This document shows positions 32,709-41,851 of a stretch of 64,000 nucleotides of DNA, one piece after another (the first letter of the stretch is position 1; every line of letters begins with the position of its first letter). The DNA lies in NCBI GenBank assembly GCA_902779845.1, contig CACZCZ010000002.1, positions 148,793 to 212,792 of the forward strand. The letters are read 5' to 3'. A program made the position numbers and the translations under genes. The DNA comes from an uncultured Bacteroidales bacterium. GTDB taxonomy: Bacteria > Bacteroidota > Bacteroidia > Bacteroidales > Bacteroidaceae. The notes beneath the pieces were generated by a model that was given only the letters and a program-made list of their open reading frames with translations, was not told the origin of the DNA and did not search any database.

Positions 32709-35054
32709 CTATTGTGTCAGGGGAACGTCGGCATCCAAGTTGTCGAGTCCCACGTTTTCTTCTGTATCATCACCACCCATTTCAAACGATGTGCCACAAG
32801 GGTCGAAGCCCTCTGGCATGTCGAATTGTTCTGTGTCTGAATAACCCAGAGAGCTGTCTGACAAGACATTCTTGATGAAGGCAGCGCAGATAGGCAGAGA
32901 GGCTGAAGCACCCTGGCCATAGGCCATGCTGTTGAAGTGGACGTCGCGCTCGTCGCCGCCGACCCAAGCTCCGAAAGAGAGGGACGGTGTGTAGCCGATG
33001 AACCAGCCGTCGGAGTTGTCGTTGGTCGTTCCAGTCTTGCCGCCCATCGGCGCCATCACATTATAGCGGAAACGCATACGCGAACCTGTGCCGCCATCCA
33101 GAACGCCACGCATGAGGACAATCATCTTGGCAGCGCTCTCCTCGTTGATGACTTCGTTCATGCGAGGCACAAACTCTCCAACGATATTGCCGTCGCTGTC
33201 CTCGATGCGCGTCACAAACAGCGGCGCCGTACGGATGCCGTGATTGGCAAAGGCTGTGTAGGCCGACACCATCTCCAAGACAGAGATGTCACAGGGGCCT
33301 AAGCACAACGACATGGAGGGATGTATGTCCTGATTGAGGATGCCGAACTCATGCAGCAGGCGTACGAAAGCCCGCGGGTTGAGCTGGCTCATCAGGTAGG
33401 CGGAGATCCAGTTGTTGGACTGCGCCAAGCCCCATTTCAGCGTCACCATCTCACCATAGCGCGCGCGGCTGCCGTTGCGGGGTGTCCAGGTCTGGTTGCC
33501 GACCTGGTAAGTCTGCTGGACGTTGGGGGCTACATCACACGGTGTCCAGCCATTCTCCATCGCCAGCGCATAGAGATAAGGCTTGATGGTAGAGCCCACC
33601 TGACGGCGTCCCATGCCTGCCATGTCGTATTGGAAGTGGCGGTAGTCGAGACCGCCGACGTAAGCCTTCACCTGTCCGTTGCGCGTGTCCATGCAAACAA
33701 AACCTGAGCGCAGGAAGCTCTTGTAGTACTTGATGCTGTCCATGGGCGTCATCGTAGTGTCAATGTCGCCATGGGAGCTATAGACAGTCATCTCTAGGGG
33801 CGTGTTGAAAGCCTTCTCTATTTCCTGTGCTGAAGCGCCAGCGTGCTTCATCATCAGATAGCGTTCGCTCTGCTGCATGGCACGCTGCAGGTTCTGCTTC
33901 ACTTTTTCCATCGGAATAGCTGCTGCATAGGGAGCATTGGGCTTACCTTTGCGCTCGGCGTCGAAGAGCGGCTGCAGATTCTTGGCAACGTGGTTGTACA
34001 TCGCCTGCTCGGCATAGCGCTGCATGCGGCTGTCTATGGTGGTGTAGATCTTCAAGCCGTCGGTGTAAATGTTATAGTTGCTGCCGTCCTTTTTGCGGTT
34101 CTTGTTGCACCAGCCATAGAGCGGGTCGTCAGCCCATGCGAGGCTGTCCTCATAGTACTTCTGGCGCTGCCAGGAAGCATACTTGCTGGGGTCGGGCTCG
34201 TGAGCCATGAGAATCGTGCGAAGATACTCGCGAACGTAAGCGCCCTCCCCTTCCTTGTGATCTACGCGATGGAAGTTGAGCCCCAAGTCCTTGGAGGACA
34301 GCGAATCAACCTCGGACTGAGAAAGATAACCTGCCTTCAGCATCTGACCCAGCACCACATTGCGCCGGCTCAAAGCCCTGTCAGGGAAGCGGACTGGATT
34401 GAAGTAAGACGGGTTCTTGCACAAGCCTATCAGCAGGGCGCTCTCGTTGACAGTCAGGTCTTTGGGGTCCTTGCCAAAATAAGTCTTGGCTGCGGTCTTC
34501 AGGCCTACGGCATTGTGCAGGAAGTCGAAGTAATTCAGGTACATCGATACAATCTCCTCCTTGGTGTAGAAACGCTCCAGCTGTACAGCGATGACCCATT
34601 CGATGGGCTTCTGCAGGAGACGCTCCGTGGTGGAATGTGCCGTCTCGGAATAGAGCTGCTTGGCCAGCTGCTGCGTAATCGTGCTGCCGCCGCCCGCATT
34701 CTTCTGGCGCATAAAGCCACGCTTCACGACAGCGCGCATGAGCGCCTTGAAGTCAATGCCGGAATGGTCATAGAAGCGGACATCCTCGGTAGCTACCAGC
34801 GCCTGAATGGTCGAGGGGGCGATGTCGTTGTAGTCAACAAAGATGCGGTTGGCACGCTGGTAACTCCATGTGCCCAGCAACTTGCCGTCGGCCGTGAGCA
34901 CCTGCGACGCAAACTTGTTCACAGGATTCTCCAGCTGATTCAAGTCGGGCATATAGCCAATATATCCCTTGGCAATGGCCCAAAAGGCTATCACCACAAA
35001 CAAGATGACCGCAAAGAAAACGGCCCAAATCGTGATAAAGAACTTCTTTCGCAT
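32709..35054 (-). CDS. Class A penicillin-binding protein (PBP1a type)
   Basis: The 781-residue bifunctional peptidoglycan synthase is anchored by an N-terminal segment (KKFFITIWAVFFAVILFVVIAF). The GT51 transglycosylase domain shows EDVRFYDHSGID and GGSTITQQLAKQLY. The transpeptidase domain carries the catalytic STIKPYLYAL (SxxK), SNN (QSNNWISAYL) and KTGTT motifs. The frame is open to 35177, but the -7 box at 35077-35086 lies inside that extension, so the ATG at 35054 is chosen. It is divergent from pyrB. The C-terminal tail is acidic (EMGGDDTEENVGLDNLDAD). Confidence 0.95.
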   Translation of the reverse strand: MRKKFFITIWAVFFAVILFVVIAFWAIAKGYIGYMPDLNQLENPVNKFASQVLTADGKLLGTWSYQRANRIFVDYNDIAPSTIQALVATEDVRFYDHSGIDFKALMRAVVKRGFMRQKNAGGGSTITQQLAKQLYSETAHSTTERLLQKPIEWVIAVQLERFYTKEEIVSMYLNYFDFLHNAVGLKTAAKTYFGKDPKDLTVNESALLIGLCKNPSYFNPVRFPDRALSRRNVVLGQMLKAGYLSQSEVDSLSSKDLGLNFHRVDHKEGEGAYVREYLRTILMAHEPDPSKYASWQRQKYYEDSLAWADDPLYGWCNKNRKKDGSNYNIYTDGLKIYTTIDSRMQRYAEQAMYNHVAKNLQPLFDAERKGKPNAPYAAAIPMEKVKQNLQRAMQQSERYLMMKHAGASAQEIEKAFNTPLEMTVYSSHGDIDTTMTPMDSIKYYKSFLRSGFVCMDTRNGQVKAYVGGLDYRHFQYDMAGMGRRQVGSTIKPYLYALAMENGWTPCDVAPNVQQTYQVGNQTWTPRNGSRARYGEMVTLKWGLAQSNNWISAYLMSQLNPRAFVRLLHEFGILNQDIHPSMSLCLGPCDISVLEMVSAYTAFANHGIRTAPLFVTRIEDSDGNIVGEFVPRMNEVINEESAAKMIVLMRGVLDGGTGSRMRFRYNVMAPMGGKTGTTNDNSDGWFIGYTPSLSFGAWVGGDERDVHFNSMAYGQGASASLPICAAFIKNVLSDSSLGYSDTEQFDMPEGFDPCGTSFEMGGDDTEENVGLDNLDADVPLTQ

Positions 35055-35076
35055 GACACCATAGGTGGAAATGGGT

Positions 35077-35086
35077 TGCAAATATA
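35077..35086 (-). promoter_or_regulatory. -7 promoter box for the PBP gene
   Basis: TATATTTGCA on the minus strand, 22 bases upstream of the chosen ATG. Confidence 0.65.
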
Positions 35087-35140
35087 GTGGATTTCTCTCA
35101 CATGAGCGCGAAGAAATGATGAAAAGTGTGTTTTTTTTGC

Positions 35141-35150
35141 TATCTTTGTA
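35141..35150 (+). promoter_or_regulatory. -7 promoter box for the pyrB operon
   Basis: TATCTTTGTA. The implied leader contains a small hairpin CACACtttcGTGTG (35158-35171). A second candidate box, TACATTTGCC at 35193-35202, is closer to the ATG. Which one is used cannot be decided here. Confidence 0.6.
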
Positions 35151-35224
35151 ACTATTCACACTTTCGTGTGTGCTCATTTCAATCTTTTGCAGTACATTTG
35201 CCGAGAGATTACGTAACCCTGCAT

Positions 35225-36169
35225 ATGAATAGAAGTCTCGTCACCATCGCTGACCATTCACGGGAGAAGATTGAATACCTTATCCGCATGGCCCAGGAAT
35301 TTGAGAAGCATCCCAATCGGCTTCTCCTGCAAGGGCGCGTCGTTGCCACACTCTTCTTTGAGCCCAGCACGCGCACACGCCTGAGTTTCGAAACTGCCGC
35401 CAACCGCCTCGGAGCCAGAGTCATCGGCTTTGCCGACCCGAAAGTCACCAGCGGCACCAAAGGCGAAACGCTCAAAGACACCATTATGATGGTCAGCAAC
35501 TACGCCGACGTCATCGTGATGCGCCACCATCTGGAGGGTGCCGCACGCTATGCCAGCGAGATTGCGCCTGTGCCCATCATCAATGCCGGTGACGGTGCCA
35601 ACCAACATCCCTCACAGACGATGCTGGACCTCTACACCATCAACCAGACACAAGGCAGACTGGACGACCTGAACATCTATCTCGTCGGCGATCTGAAATA
35701 TGGGCGCACCGTACACAGCCTGCTCACGGCCATGCGACACTTCAACCCGACATTCCATTTCATTGCTCCCGACGAACTGGCGATGCCACAGACATACAAG
35801 GATTACTGCAAGCAGTATGGCATTCGTTACGTTGAGCACCAGGATTTCGATGCCGACGTCATCGCGGGCGCGGACATATTATATATGACACGCGTGCAAC
35901 GCGAGCGTTTCACAGACCTCATGGAATACGAGCGCGTCAAGGACCGCTACCTGCTGAAGCTGGATATGCTGTCCAAGGCAAAGGATAATATGCGCATTCT
36001 CCACCCCCTGCCCCGTGTCAATGAGATTGAATACAGCATCGATGACGACCCCCACGCCTACTATTTCCAGCAGGCTCGCAACGGTCTCTTCGCCCGACAA
36101 GCCCTCATCTGCGACACGCTGGGCATCACGCTGGAACAAATTCAAAACGACAAAACCATTATCTCATAA
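35225..36169 (+). CDS. pyrB: Aspartate carbamoyltransferase, catalytic subunit
   Basis: The 314-residue catalytic chain commits carbamoyl phosphate and aspartate to pyrimidine synthesis. It has the carbamoyl-phosphate site [19 protein letters not shown], the [12 protein letters not shown] segment, [17 protein letters not shown], and the C-terminal HPLPRVNEI. Length equals that of the E. coli enzyme. The upstream open frame to 35126 crosses both promoter candidates, so the ATG at 35225 is used. It heads a six-gene run (pyrB-pyrI-glyA-transporter-queC-rnz) with gaps of 43 bases or fewer. Confidence 0.96.
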   Translation: MNRSLVTIADHSREKIEYLIRMAQEFEKHPNRLLLQGRVVATLFFEPSTRTRLSFETAANRLGARVIGFADPKVTSGTKGETLKDTIMMVSNYADVIVMRHHLEGAARYASEIAPVPIINAGDGANQHPSQTMLDLYTINQTQGRLDDLNIYLVGDLKYGRTVHSLLTAMRHFNPTFHFIAPDELAMPQTYKDYCKQYGIRYVEHQDFDADVIAGADILYMTRVQRERFTDLMEYERVKDRYLLKLDMLSKAKDNMRILHPLPRVNEIEYSIDDDPHAYYFQQARNGLFARQALICDTLGITLEQIQNDKTIIS

Positions 36170-36182
36170 CCCTATAAGTGCG

Positions 36183-36203
36183 CCTGTCGGTTCCCCCGAC
36201 AGG
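36183..36203 (+). promoter_or_regulatory. Hairpin in the pyrB-pyrI gap
   Basis: CCTGTCGG and CCGACAGG form a perfect 8-bp stem around the loop TTCCC, ending 9 bases before the pyrI ATG. The 3' arm includes the AGG of an AGGAG-like sequence. There is no T-run, so it is not a classical terminator. It may stabilise the pyrB end or modulate pyrI translation. Confidence 0.6.
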
Positions 36204-36212
36204 AGATATCTC

Positions 36213-36668
36213 ATGAAACGACAAGAACTGATTGTCTCCGCCCTTGACCACGGAACTGTCATCGACCATATCCCCTGCGACCGGCTCTTTGAGGTCATCA
36301 ACCTCCTGCATCTCGACCAGATGACATCGAAGGTGACGATTGGCTTCAACCTGAAGTCCCATAAGATGGGCACGAAGAGCATCATCAAGATTGCCGACCG
36401 TTTCTTTACGGACGAGGAGCTGAACCAGCTATCCGTAGTAGCACCCAATGTGACGCTCACCATCATTCGCGACTATGAGGTCGTGGAGAAACGACCTGTT
36501 GTGCTGCCCGACGAGCTACACGGCATTGTACACTGCGACAACCCCAAATGCATCACCAATAACGAGCCCATGTCCACACACTTTCATGTCGTTGACAAAC
36601 AACAGGGCATCATCCGTTGCCATTACTGCAACCACGAACAAGACATCAAACAAGTAAAACTAGTATAA
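36213..36668 (+). CDS. pyrI: Aspartate carbamoyltransferase, regulatory subunit
   Basis: The 151-residue regulatory chain contains the nucleotide-effector domain ([41 protein letters not shown]) and the C-terminal zinc domain with the four cysteines in CDNPKC and CHYC. In ATCase holoenzyme it binds ATP and CTP and confers allosteric control on PyrB. The frame extends upstream into pyrB, but the ATG at 36213 gives the standard N-terminus [19 protein letters not shown]. glyA begins at the base after its stop. Confidence 0.96.
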   Translation: MKRQELIVSALDHGTVIDHIPCDRLFEVINLLHLDQMTSKVTIGFNLKSHKMGTKSIIKIADRFFTDEELNQLSVVAPNVTLTIIRDYEVVEKRPVVLPDELHGIVHCDNPKCITNNEPMSTHFHVVDKQQGIIRCHYCNHEQDIKQVKLV

Positions 36669-37949
36669 ATGAAACGAGACAACACTATCTTCGAGCTCAT
36701 CCAGGAGGAAAGAGCACGACAAGAGCGCGGCATTGAGCTCATCGCATCCGAAAACTTCGTAAGCCCACAGGTCATGGAGGCCATGGGCTCACCCCTCACC
36801 AATAAATATGCTGAAGGCTACCCCGGCCACCGCTACTATGGCGGCTGTCAGGTGGTGGATAAGGTGGAGCAACTGGCCATCGACCGCATCTGCGAGCTCT
36901 TCGGTGCCGAATATGCCAACGTGCAACCCCACTCCGGTGCTCAGGCTAACGCTGCCGTTTTCCTTGCCTGCCTGAATCCCGGTGACACCTTCATGGGCCT
37001 GAACCTCGACCACGGTGGTCACCTCAGCCACGGGTCCCTCGTCAACACCAGCGGTATCATCTACCGTCCTGTCGGCTATAACCTCAACAAGGAAACGGGC
37101 CGCGTGGACTACGACGAGATGGAAAAACTGGCCCTGCAGCACAAGCCCAAACTCATCATCGGTGGCGGCTCTGCCTACAGCCGTGAATGGGACTACAAGC
37201 GTATGCGCGAGATAGCCGACAAGGTCGGAGCTATCTTCATGGTTGACATGGCACACCCTGCAGGTCTCATCGCTGCCGGCTTGCTGGACAACCCGCTGAA
37301 GTGGGCTCACATCGTGACCTCCACGACGCACAAGACACTGCGCGGTCCCCGTGGCGGCATCATCCTCATGGGCAAGGACTTCGAGAATCCGTGGGGCAAG
37401 ACAACACCCAAGGGTCAGGTGAAGATGATGTCAGCACTCCTCAACAGCGCTGTATTCCCCGGCATACAGGGTGGCCCGCTGGAGCATGTCATCGCTGCCA
37501 AGGCTGTAGCCTTCGGAGAAGCGCTCACCCCCGAGTTCCGTGAGTATCAGGCACAGGTGAAGAAGAACGCCGCCTGCCTCGCCGGCGAACTCATCAAGCG
37601 CGGCTTCGACATTGTCAGCGGCGGCACAGACAACCACTCCATGCTCGTGGATCTGCGCAGCAAGTACCCCGACCTCACCGGCAAGGTGGCAGAGAACGCC
37701 CTCGTAGCTGCTGACATCACCGTGAACAAGAACATGGTGCCCTTCGACAGCCGCAGCGCCTTCCAGACCAGCGGCATCCGCCTCGGCACACCCGCCATCA
37801 CCACACGCGGTGCCAAGGAAGACCTCATGGTGAAGATTGCCGAACTCATCGAGCGCGTACTCAACACCCCCGAGGACGAGAGCGTCATCGCTGCCGTACG
37901 CGCTGAAGTGAACGGCATCATGAAGGATTATCCACTTTTCGCCTATTAA
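36669..37949 (+). CDS. glyA: Serine hydroxymethyltransferase
   Basis: The 426-residue PLP enzyme interconverts serine and glycine with tetrahydrofolate, supplying one-carbon units. Family motifs are [36 protein letters not shown], the substrate and PLP regions [10 protein letters not shown] and [12 protein letters not shown], and the PLP-lysine segment [14 protein letters not shown]. It starts immediately after pyrI without spacing, so it is co-transcribed with the pyrimidine genes. Confidence 0.97.
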   Translation: MKRDNTIFELIQEERARQERGIELIASENFVSPQVMEAMGSPLTNKYAEGYPGHRYYGGCQVVDKVEQLAIDRICELFGAEYANVQPHSGAQANAAVFLACLNPGDTFMGLNLDHGGHLSHGSLVNTSGIIYRPVGYNLNKETGRVDYDEMEKLALQHKPKLIIGGGSAYSREWDYKRMREIADKVGAIFMVDMAHPAGLIAAGLLDNPLKWAHIVTSTTHKTLRGPRGGIILMGKDFENPWGKTTPKGQVKMMSALLNSAVFPGIQGGPLEHVIAAKAVAFGEALTPEFREYQAQVKKNAACLAGELIKRGFDIVSGGTDNHSMLVDLRSKYPDLTGKVAENALVAADITVNKNMVPFDSRSAFQTSGIRLGTPAITTRGAKEDLMVKIAELIERVLNTPEDESVIAAVRAEVNGIMKDYPLFAY

Positions 37950-37959
37950 GAACAAGACT

Positions 37960-38631
37960 TTGAAAAAACAAGAACCAGTCAGCGTGACGTTCATGTTACT
38001 GGGCGTCACGTTTTGCGTGTGCCTCATTCTGGCAAACCTCCTCGCTACCAAGCAAGTACAATTTGGCCCGCTTAACCTGACAGCTGGTGCCCTCGTATTC
38101 CCCATCTCTTATGTCGTTAACGACTGCATCACAGAGGTGTGGGGCTACCGGAGGGCCAAGCTCATCATCTGGACAGGCTTCGTGATGAACTTCGCCTTTG
38201 TGTTTCTGGCGTGGCTGGCAGACTTGATTCCAGGTGCTCCCTATTGGACCAACCAAGAAGGCTTCCACGCCCTCTTCGGGCTGGCTCCGCGCGTCGCCCT
38301 GGCATCCTTTGCGGCCTTCCTCATCGGTTCCTTCCTCAACGCCTATGTCATGAGCCGGATGAAGATTCACGATAAGGGGCATCGCTTCTCCCTGCGCGCC
38401 ATCGCATCAACAATCGTTGGCGAGCTCTCGGATTCGCTCATCTTCTTCCCCATCGCCTTAGGAGGCATTGTGCCTGAAGAGAACCTCGCACTAATGATGG
38501 TTAGCCAAGTGGTTGTCAAGACATTATGCGAAGTGGTCATACTGCCCCTCACCGTTCGCATCGTGGCATGGCTGAAGCGCACTGAAGGCATCGATGTTTA
38601 TGACAACGACGTCAATTACAGCGTAATATGA
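37960..38631 (+). CDS. Queuosine precursor transporter (YhhQ/VUT family)
   Basis: The 223-residue protein has six hydrophobic segments and the YhhQ family signature: [40 protein letters not shown] and [12 protein letters not shown], plus a late [14 protein letters not shown]. Relatives import preQ0, preQ1 or queuine. The start is a TTG at 37960, 10 bases after glyA; the first ATG would be at 37993 and cut into the first membrane segment region. The overlapping queC downstream strongly supports a role in queuosine metabolism. Confidence 0.9.
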   Translation: MKKQEPVSVTFMLLGVTFCVCLILANLLATKQVQFGPLNLTAGALVFPISYVVNDCITEVWGYRRAKLIIWTGFVMNFAFVFLAWLADLIPGAPYWTNQEGFHALFGLAPRVALASFAAFLIGSFLNAYVMSRMKIHDKGHRFSLRAIASTIVGELSDSLIFFPIALGGIVPEENLALMMVSQVVVKTLCEVVILPLTVRIVAWLKRTEGIDVYDNDVNYSVI

Positions 38632-38636
38632 GACCC

Positions 38637-39401
38637 ATGAATAAGGAGACCGCCCTCGTCATTTTCAGCGGCGGACAAGACTCGACAACCTGCCTCTTCT
38701 GGGCGCTGAAGCACTTCCAAAAGGTTGTAGCTCTGACATTCACTTATGGTCAGAAGCATGTCCTGGAAGTGAAGATGGCAGAGAAAATCGCAGCTAAAGC
38801 CGGCGAGGTGGCCCGCAAGAACGGACTGAACTGTGGCGGAGGTGATGTGGAATGGCACCAAATGGATGTGTCGTTCATCAGCCAGCTATCCCATAATTCA
38901 CTCACGGACAGCAGCATTGAAATGGATCAGGAGAAGCCCGCCGAGGGACCTCCCAACACCTTCGTGCCCGGGCGAAACCTGTTCTTCATCTCCGTGGCAG
39001 CAGTTTTCGCACGCGAACGAGGAATCAACCACCTCGTGACGGGCGTGTCGCAGACGGACTACAGCGGCTACCCCGATTGCAGAGATGCTTTCATCAAGGC
39101 GCTTAACGTCAGCCTTAACCTCGGCATGGACGAACAGTTCGTGGTTCACACGCCGCTGATGTGGATTGACAAAGCACAGACATGGGCAAAAGCCGACAGA
39201 CTGGGCGTGTTGGAGCTGATACGTCATGAGACGCTCACTTGCTACAACGGCATACCGGGCGATGGCTGCGGCGAATGTCCGGCATGCAAACTCAGACGAG
39301 CGGGGCTGGAGGAATATTTAGGTTTCACCAGAGATGCGTCGTCCAAGAAAGAAGGAGGGGAGAAGTTTGAGCAGCGGAAGATTCAGACGTTGAAAAGCTG
39401 A
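38637..39401 (+). CDS. queC: 7-cyano-7-deazaguanine synthase
   Basis: The 254-residue enzyme turns 7-carboxy-7-deazaguanine into preQ0 with ATP and ammonia. Seen are the PP-loop [17 protein letters not shown], the [14 protein letters not shown] segment and the zinc motif [19 protein letters not shown] (CX8CX2CX2C-like). An ATG three codons earlier (38628) overlaps the stop of the transporter gene and may be used. queD, queE and queF are not in this window; tgt is at 19 kb. Confidence 0.95.
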   Translation: MNKETALVIFSGGQDSTTCLFWALKHFQKVVALTFTYGQKHVLEVKMAEKIAAKAGEVARKNGLNCGGGDVEWHQMDVSFISQLSHNSLTDSSIEMDQEKPAEGPPNTFVPGRNLFFISVAAVFARERGINHLVTGVSQTDYSGYPDCRDAFIKALNVSLNLGMDEQFVVHTPLMWIDKAQTWAKADRLGVLELIRHETLTCYNGIPGDGCGECPACKLRRAGLEEYLGFTRDASSKKEGGEKFEQRKIQTLKS

Positions 39402-39431
39402 AGAAGACGTCGGTTGAAAAGACCTTGAAAG

Positions 39432-40349
39432 ATGGCACAGAGGTTTGATGTTCACATCATTGGATGCGGTTCTGCACTGCCCACACGAAAGCACCTGCCT
39501 TCATGTCAGGTTGTGGACGTGCGCGATAAACTCCTGCTGCTGGATTGTGGCGAGGGGGCACAACTAGCCTGGCGCCAGACGGGACTGAACTGGCAAAGAA
39601 TCTCTCACATCTTCCTCACTCACGCCCACGGCGATCATGTCTTTGGTTTGCCGGGGTTCCTTTCCACGATGGGCCTACTGGGGCGAACGGCCCCCCTCTT
39701 CATCCATGGTCCCTCGCAGCTCCAGACTTTCGTGGAATTCATGAAAGCACATTTCTTAGCAGACATGGACTATGAAATCCATTTCAGCGCTATAGATACG
39801 ACTCGCCATCAGGTCATTTTCGAAGACCGTTCGATGGAAGTGTGGTCGCTGCCATTGCGCCACCGTCTGCCCTGCTGCGGATATCTTATCAAGGAGAAAC
39901 AAGGGCTGCCGCATATCCGTCGCGAAATGATAGACTTCTACGGAATCCCGACATGGGCCATCAACCGCATCAAAAAGGGCGCAGACTGGACAACGGCCGA
40001 GGGAGACACCGTCCCCCACAGCCGCCTCACCACCCCACCCGACCCTGTGCGATCCTACGCCTACTGTTCCGACACAATGCCTGTCCCGGAGCTGGCCGAA
40101 CAAATCCGAGGCATCAATCTGCTCTACCATGAAGCCACCTATGCCGATGCAGAGCACGAACTTGCTGAGCGCTACGGACACTCCACAGCCCGCCAAGCAG
40201 CCACCGTTGCACGCGATGCTGAAGTGCAGCAATTAGTGCTCGGACATTTCTCCGCACGCTATGAAGACGAGGACATCCTGCTACAAGAAGCGAAAGAGGT
40301 CTTCGAGAACACCATCCTGGCCTACGAAGGACTGCAAATAACACTATAA
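39432..40349 (+). CDS. rnz: Ribonuclease Z
   Basis: The 305-residue metallo-beta-lactamase-fold endonuclease trims tRNA 3' ends. The zinc-binding motif LTHAHGDHVFGLPGF, the N-terminal GCGSALPTRKHLPSCQVV and the late LLYHEATY and LVLGHFSARY motifs are characteristic. The length is normal for the short-form enzyme. It is the last gene of the pyrB-led run, 30 bases after queC. Confidence 0.95.
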   Translation: MAQRFDVHIIGCGSALPTRKHLPSCQVVDVRDKLLLLDCGEGAQLAWRQTGLNWQRISHIFLTHAHGDHVFGLPGFLSTMGLLGRTAPLFIHGPSQLQTFVEFMKAHFLADMDYEIHFSAIDTTRHQVIFEDRSMEVWSLPLRHRLPCCGYLIKEKQGLPHIRREMIDFYGIPTWAINRIKKGADWTTAEGDTVPHSRLTTPPDPVRSYAYCSDTMPVPELAEQIRGINLLYHEATYADAEHELAERYGHSTARQAATVARDAEVQQLVLGHFSARYEDEDILLQEAKEVFENTILAYEGLQITL

Positions 40350-40405
40350 TTGAAGAAATATTGTGTTTTTCCTTAAAAAAATTTGCACGAACCGCAGAAA
40401 ACGCC

Positions 40406-40415
40406 TACATTTGCC
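40406..40415 (+). promoter_or_regulatory. Promoter of the small sorting-domain gene
   Basis: -7 box TACATTTGCC with a clear -33 TTTG at 40382-40385 (20 bases between). The leader before the ATG at 40444 is about 25 bases. Confidence 0.7.
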
Positions 40416-40443
40416 CTCGAATAACCCCGAAAACAGGTTTTAC

Positions 40444-40812
40444 ATGAAGAAATATTACCTCTTTTTGCTCCTTTCTGCCACCCTCACAACGGCCACTATG
40501 GCTGCCGAGGCAGAGGCCGAAGCCATCGAGGAACCGTCTGCCTTCATGGATTCATCCCTGAACCCTGAAGCCCCAGAGTTCGAGCTGCAAGATGGCGACA
40601 CAGACCTGACGCCCGTCACCATCACCGTCAACGGCACACAGGTGCGCGTGACAAATGCCAGCGGCAAGAGCCTCGAAATCTACAACCTTGCTGGTGTGCG
40701 CGTCGCCTCCTTCAAGATTGACAGTGATGACACCACCGTCAGCCTCAACCTACCTCGCGGATGTTACATCCTCAAAGTCGATAAAGTAGTGCGAAAGGCT
40801 GCCATTAAATAA
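40444..40812 (+). CDS. Small exported protein with a T9SS-like C-terminal sorting domain
   Basis: The 122-residue protein consists of a signal peptide (KKYYLFLLLSATLTTATMAAEA), an acidic linker (EAEAEAIEEPSAFMD...) and a C-terminal ~70-residue beta domain. Its end, GKSLEIYNLAGVRVASFKI ... LNLPRGCYILKV, follows the pattern of type IX secretion type A sorting domains. No passenger domain is present. It has its own promoter and a strong terminator, so it is an independent monocistronic unit. No T9SS component gene is in the window. Function unknown; the domain assignment is by pattern only. Confidence 0.7.
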   Translation: MKKYYLFLLLSATLTTATMAAEAEAEAIEEPSAFMDSSLNPEAPEFELQDGDTDLTPVTITVNGTQVRVTNASGKSLEIYNLAGVRVASFKIDSDDTTVSLNLPRGCYILKVDKVVRKAAIK

Positions 40813-40860
40813 CGCATATAACTAACTAACTCTATCTCGTTCCTCAAGACAAGGAATCAC

Positions 40861-40893
40861 AAAAAAGGTCGGACTCCTGTTCCGGCCTTTTTT
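40861..40893 (+). terminator. Strong intrinsic terminator
   Basis: A 13-bp stem (AAAAAAGGTCGGA with TCCGGCCTTTTTT, one G-U pair in RNA) closes a 7-base loop and ends in a T6 run. It follows the small sorting-domain gene. Confidence 0.9.
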
Positions 40894-40913
40894 CAAGAAC
40901 AAACACCCGTACA

Positions 40914-41354
40914 ATGAAAGCAACTCAGCAAACCATTCAGCAAATCCAACGTGCCATCCGAAAGGTGGCCGAGAAGTTCCCGTCCAGCGCAGAACCCGTG
41001 TTGACAGACCTTCACATGCAGGTGAAGCCTGAAAGCGGTGAGCTACGTATCTTTGACGATGACATGAAGGAACTCATGCGCATCGTTGTGGACCAATGGC
41101 TTGAGCCCACTGAGGAAGATTTGTATGAGAATGCTGCCACTGCTATCAAGCACTGCATCAACACCATGCGCAACGAGGTAGAGCACATGAGCATCCTGCA
41201 TCCCTTCTCATTTGTGATGATGGGTGAAGACGGCGAAACCATGTCCGACATTTACATCGTCGATGACGATGCAATCATGTTGGACACGGAATTGCTAAAA
41301 GGTCTCGACGAGGAGCTGGATCACTTCCTCGAAGACCTGTTGAAAGAAGAATAA
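40914..41354 (+). CDS. Conserved hypothetical protein (146 aa)
   Basis: An acidic cytoplasmic protein, without signal or membrane segment. It opens with a helical region (KATQQTIQQIQRAIRKVAEKF), has a beta-like middle (LHMQVKPESGELRIFDDDMKELMRIVVDQWL) and ends with a very acidic helix (LLKGLDEELDHFLEDLLKEE). I do not recognise its function. It starts 20 bases after the terminator, so its promoter must lie close by or overlap it. It converges with the Spy-like gene, 3 bases between stops. Confidence 0.75.
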   Translation: MKATQQTIQQIQRAIRKVAEKFPSSAEPVLTDLHMQVKPESGELRIFDDDMKELMRIVVDQWLEPTEEDLYENAATAIKHCINTMRNEVEHMSILHPFSFVMMGEDGETMSDIYIVDDDAIMLDTELLKGLDEELDHFLEDLLKEE

Positions 41355-41357
41355 TGC

Positions 41358-41840
41358 TTATTGCGGACGTTCGCCACGCGGTGGACGCGGCCCTCCCTTC
41401 CTTTCCTGACCTCTACCACGCTGTCCCTGTACCATTCGACGGTGGAAATCATCTTCGGCCTTCATCACCTTGAAGACCTTCTCTGCAGGCACAGCTTTCG
41501 TGAAGCGCTTATAGTAGTCCTGTTCCAGCTTGGCCATATCCACCTTCAGCTGATTGATTTTCGCTATCGTCTGGGCGTAGGACTGTTCATCATTGCCTGG
41601 CGTCTTCTTCAGCTCATGAATTTGTCGTCCCATCTGGCGTTGCTTCTGGCGCATCTCATTGTAAATCGGGAAAAAGGCTTTGGCCTCCTCGGGCGTCAAC
41701 GCTGCCGCCTTGGTGAGCGACTCCTCAACCATCTTCTGGAACTTCACAGGATCAAAGCGCCGTTCGCCACGCTCGGGAGCCTGCGACCAGGCGACGAGTG
41801 GCACAACAGCTATAAGAGCTAACAACAATATCTTTTTCAT
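41358..41840 (-). CDS. Spy/CpxP-like periplasmic protein
   Basis: A signal peptide (KKILLLALIAVVPLVAWSQ) precedes a ~110-residue helical region with the Spy-like pattern: LTPEEAKAFFPIYNEMRQKQRQM, and two long amphipathic helices (AKINQLKVDMAKLEQDYYKRFTKAVPAEKVFKV). The basic, Gly/Arg/Pro-rich tail (GQRGRGQERKGGPRPPRGERPQ) is probably disordered. Spy and CpxP relatives are periplasmic chaperones or stress sensors. It is third in an operon after an ECF sigma factor and a membrane protein, which supports a stress-response role. Confidence 0.78.
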   Translation of the reverse strand: MKKILLLALIAVVPLVAWSQAPERGERRFDPVKFQKMVEESLTKAAALTPEEAKAFFPIYNEMRQKQRQMGRQIHELKKTPGNDEQSYAQTIAKINQLKVDMAKLEQDYYKRFTKAVPAEKVFKVMKAEDDFHRRMVQGQRGRGQERKGGPRPPRGERPQ

Positions 41841-41851
41841 AACTGTATTTT

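Noticed and set aside
33843-35087. Plus-strand ORF opposite the PBP gene
   Set aside because: Antisense shadow of a conserved PBP1a; no domain signatures or promoter.
35151-35224. Pyrimidine attenuator or riboswitch upstream of pyrB
   Set aside because: Only a 5-bp hairpin is seen, with no terminator, leader peptide or PyrR-binding-type anti-antiterminator.
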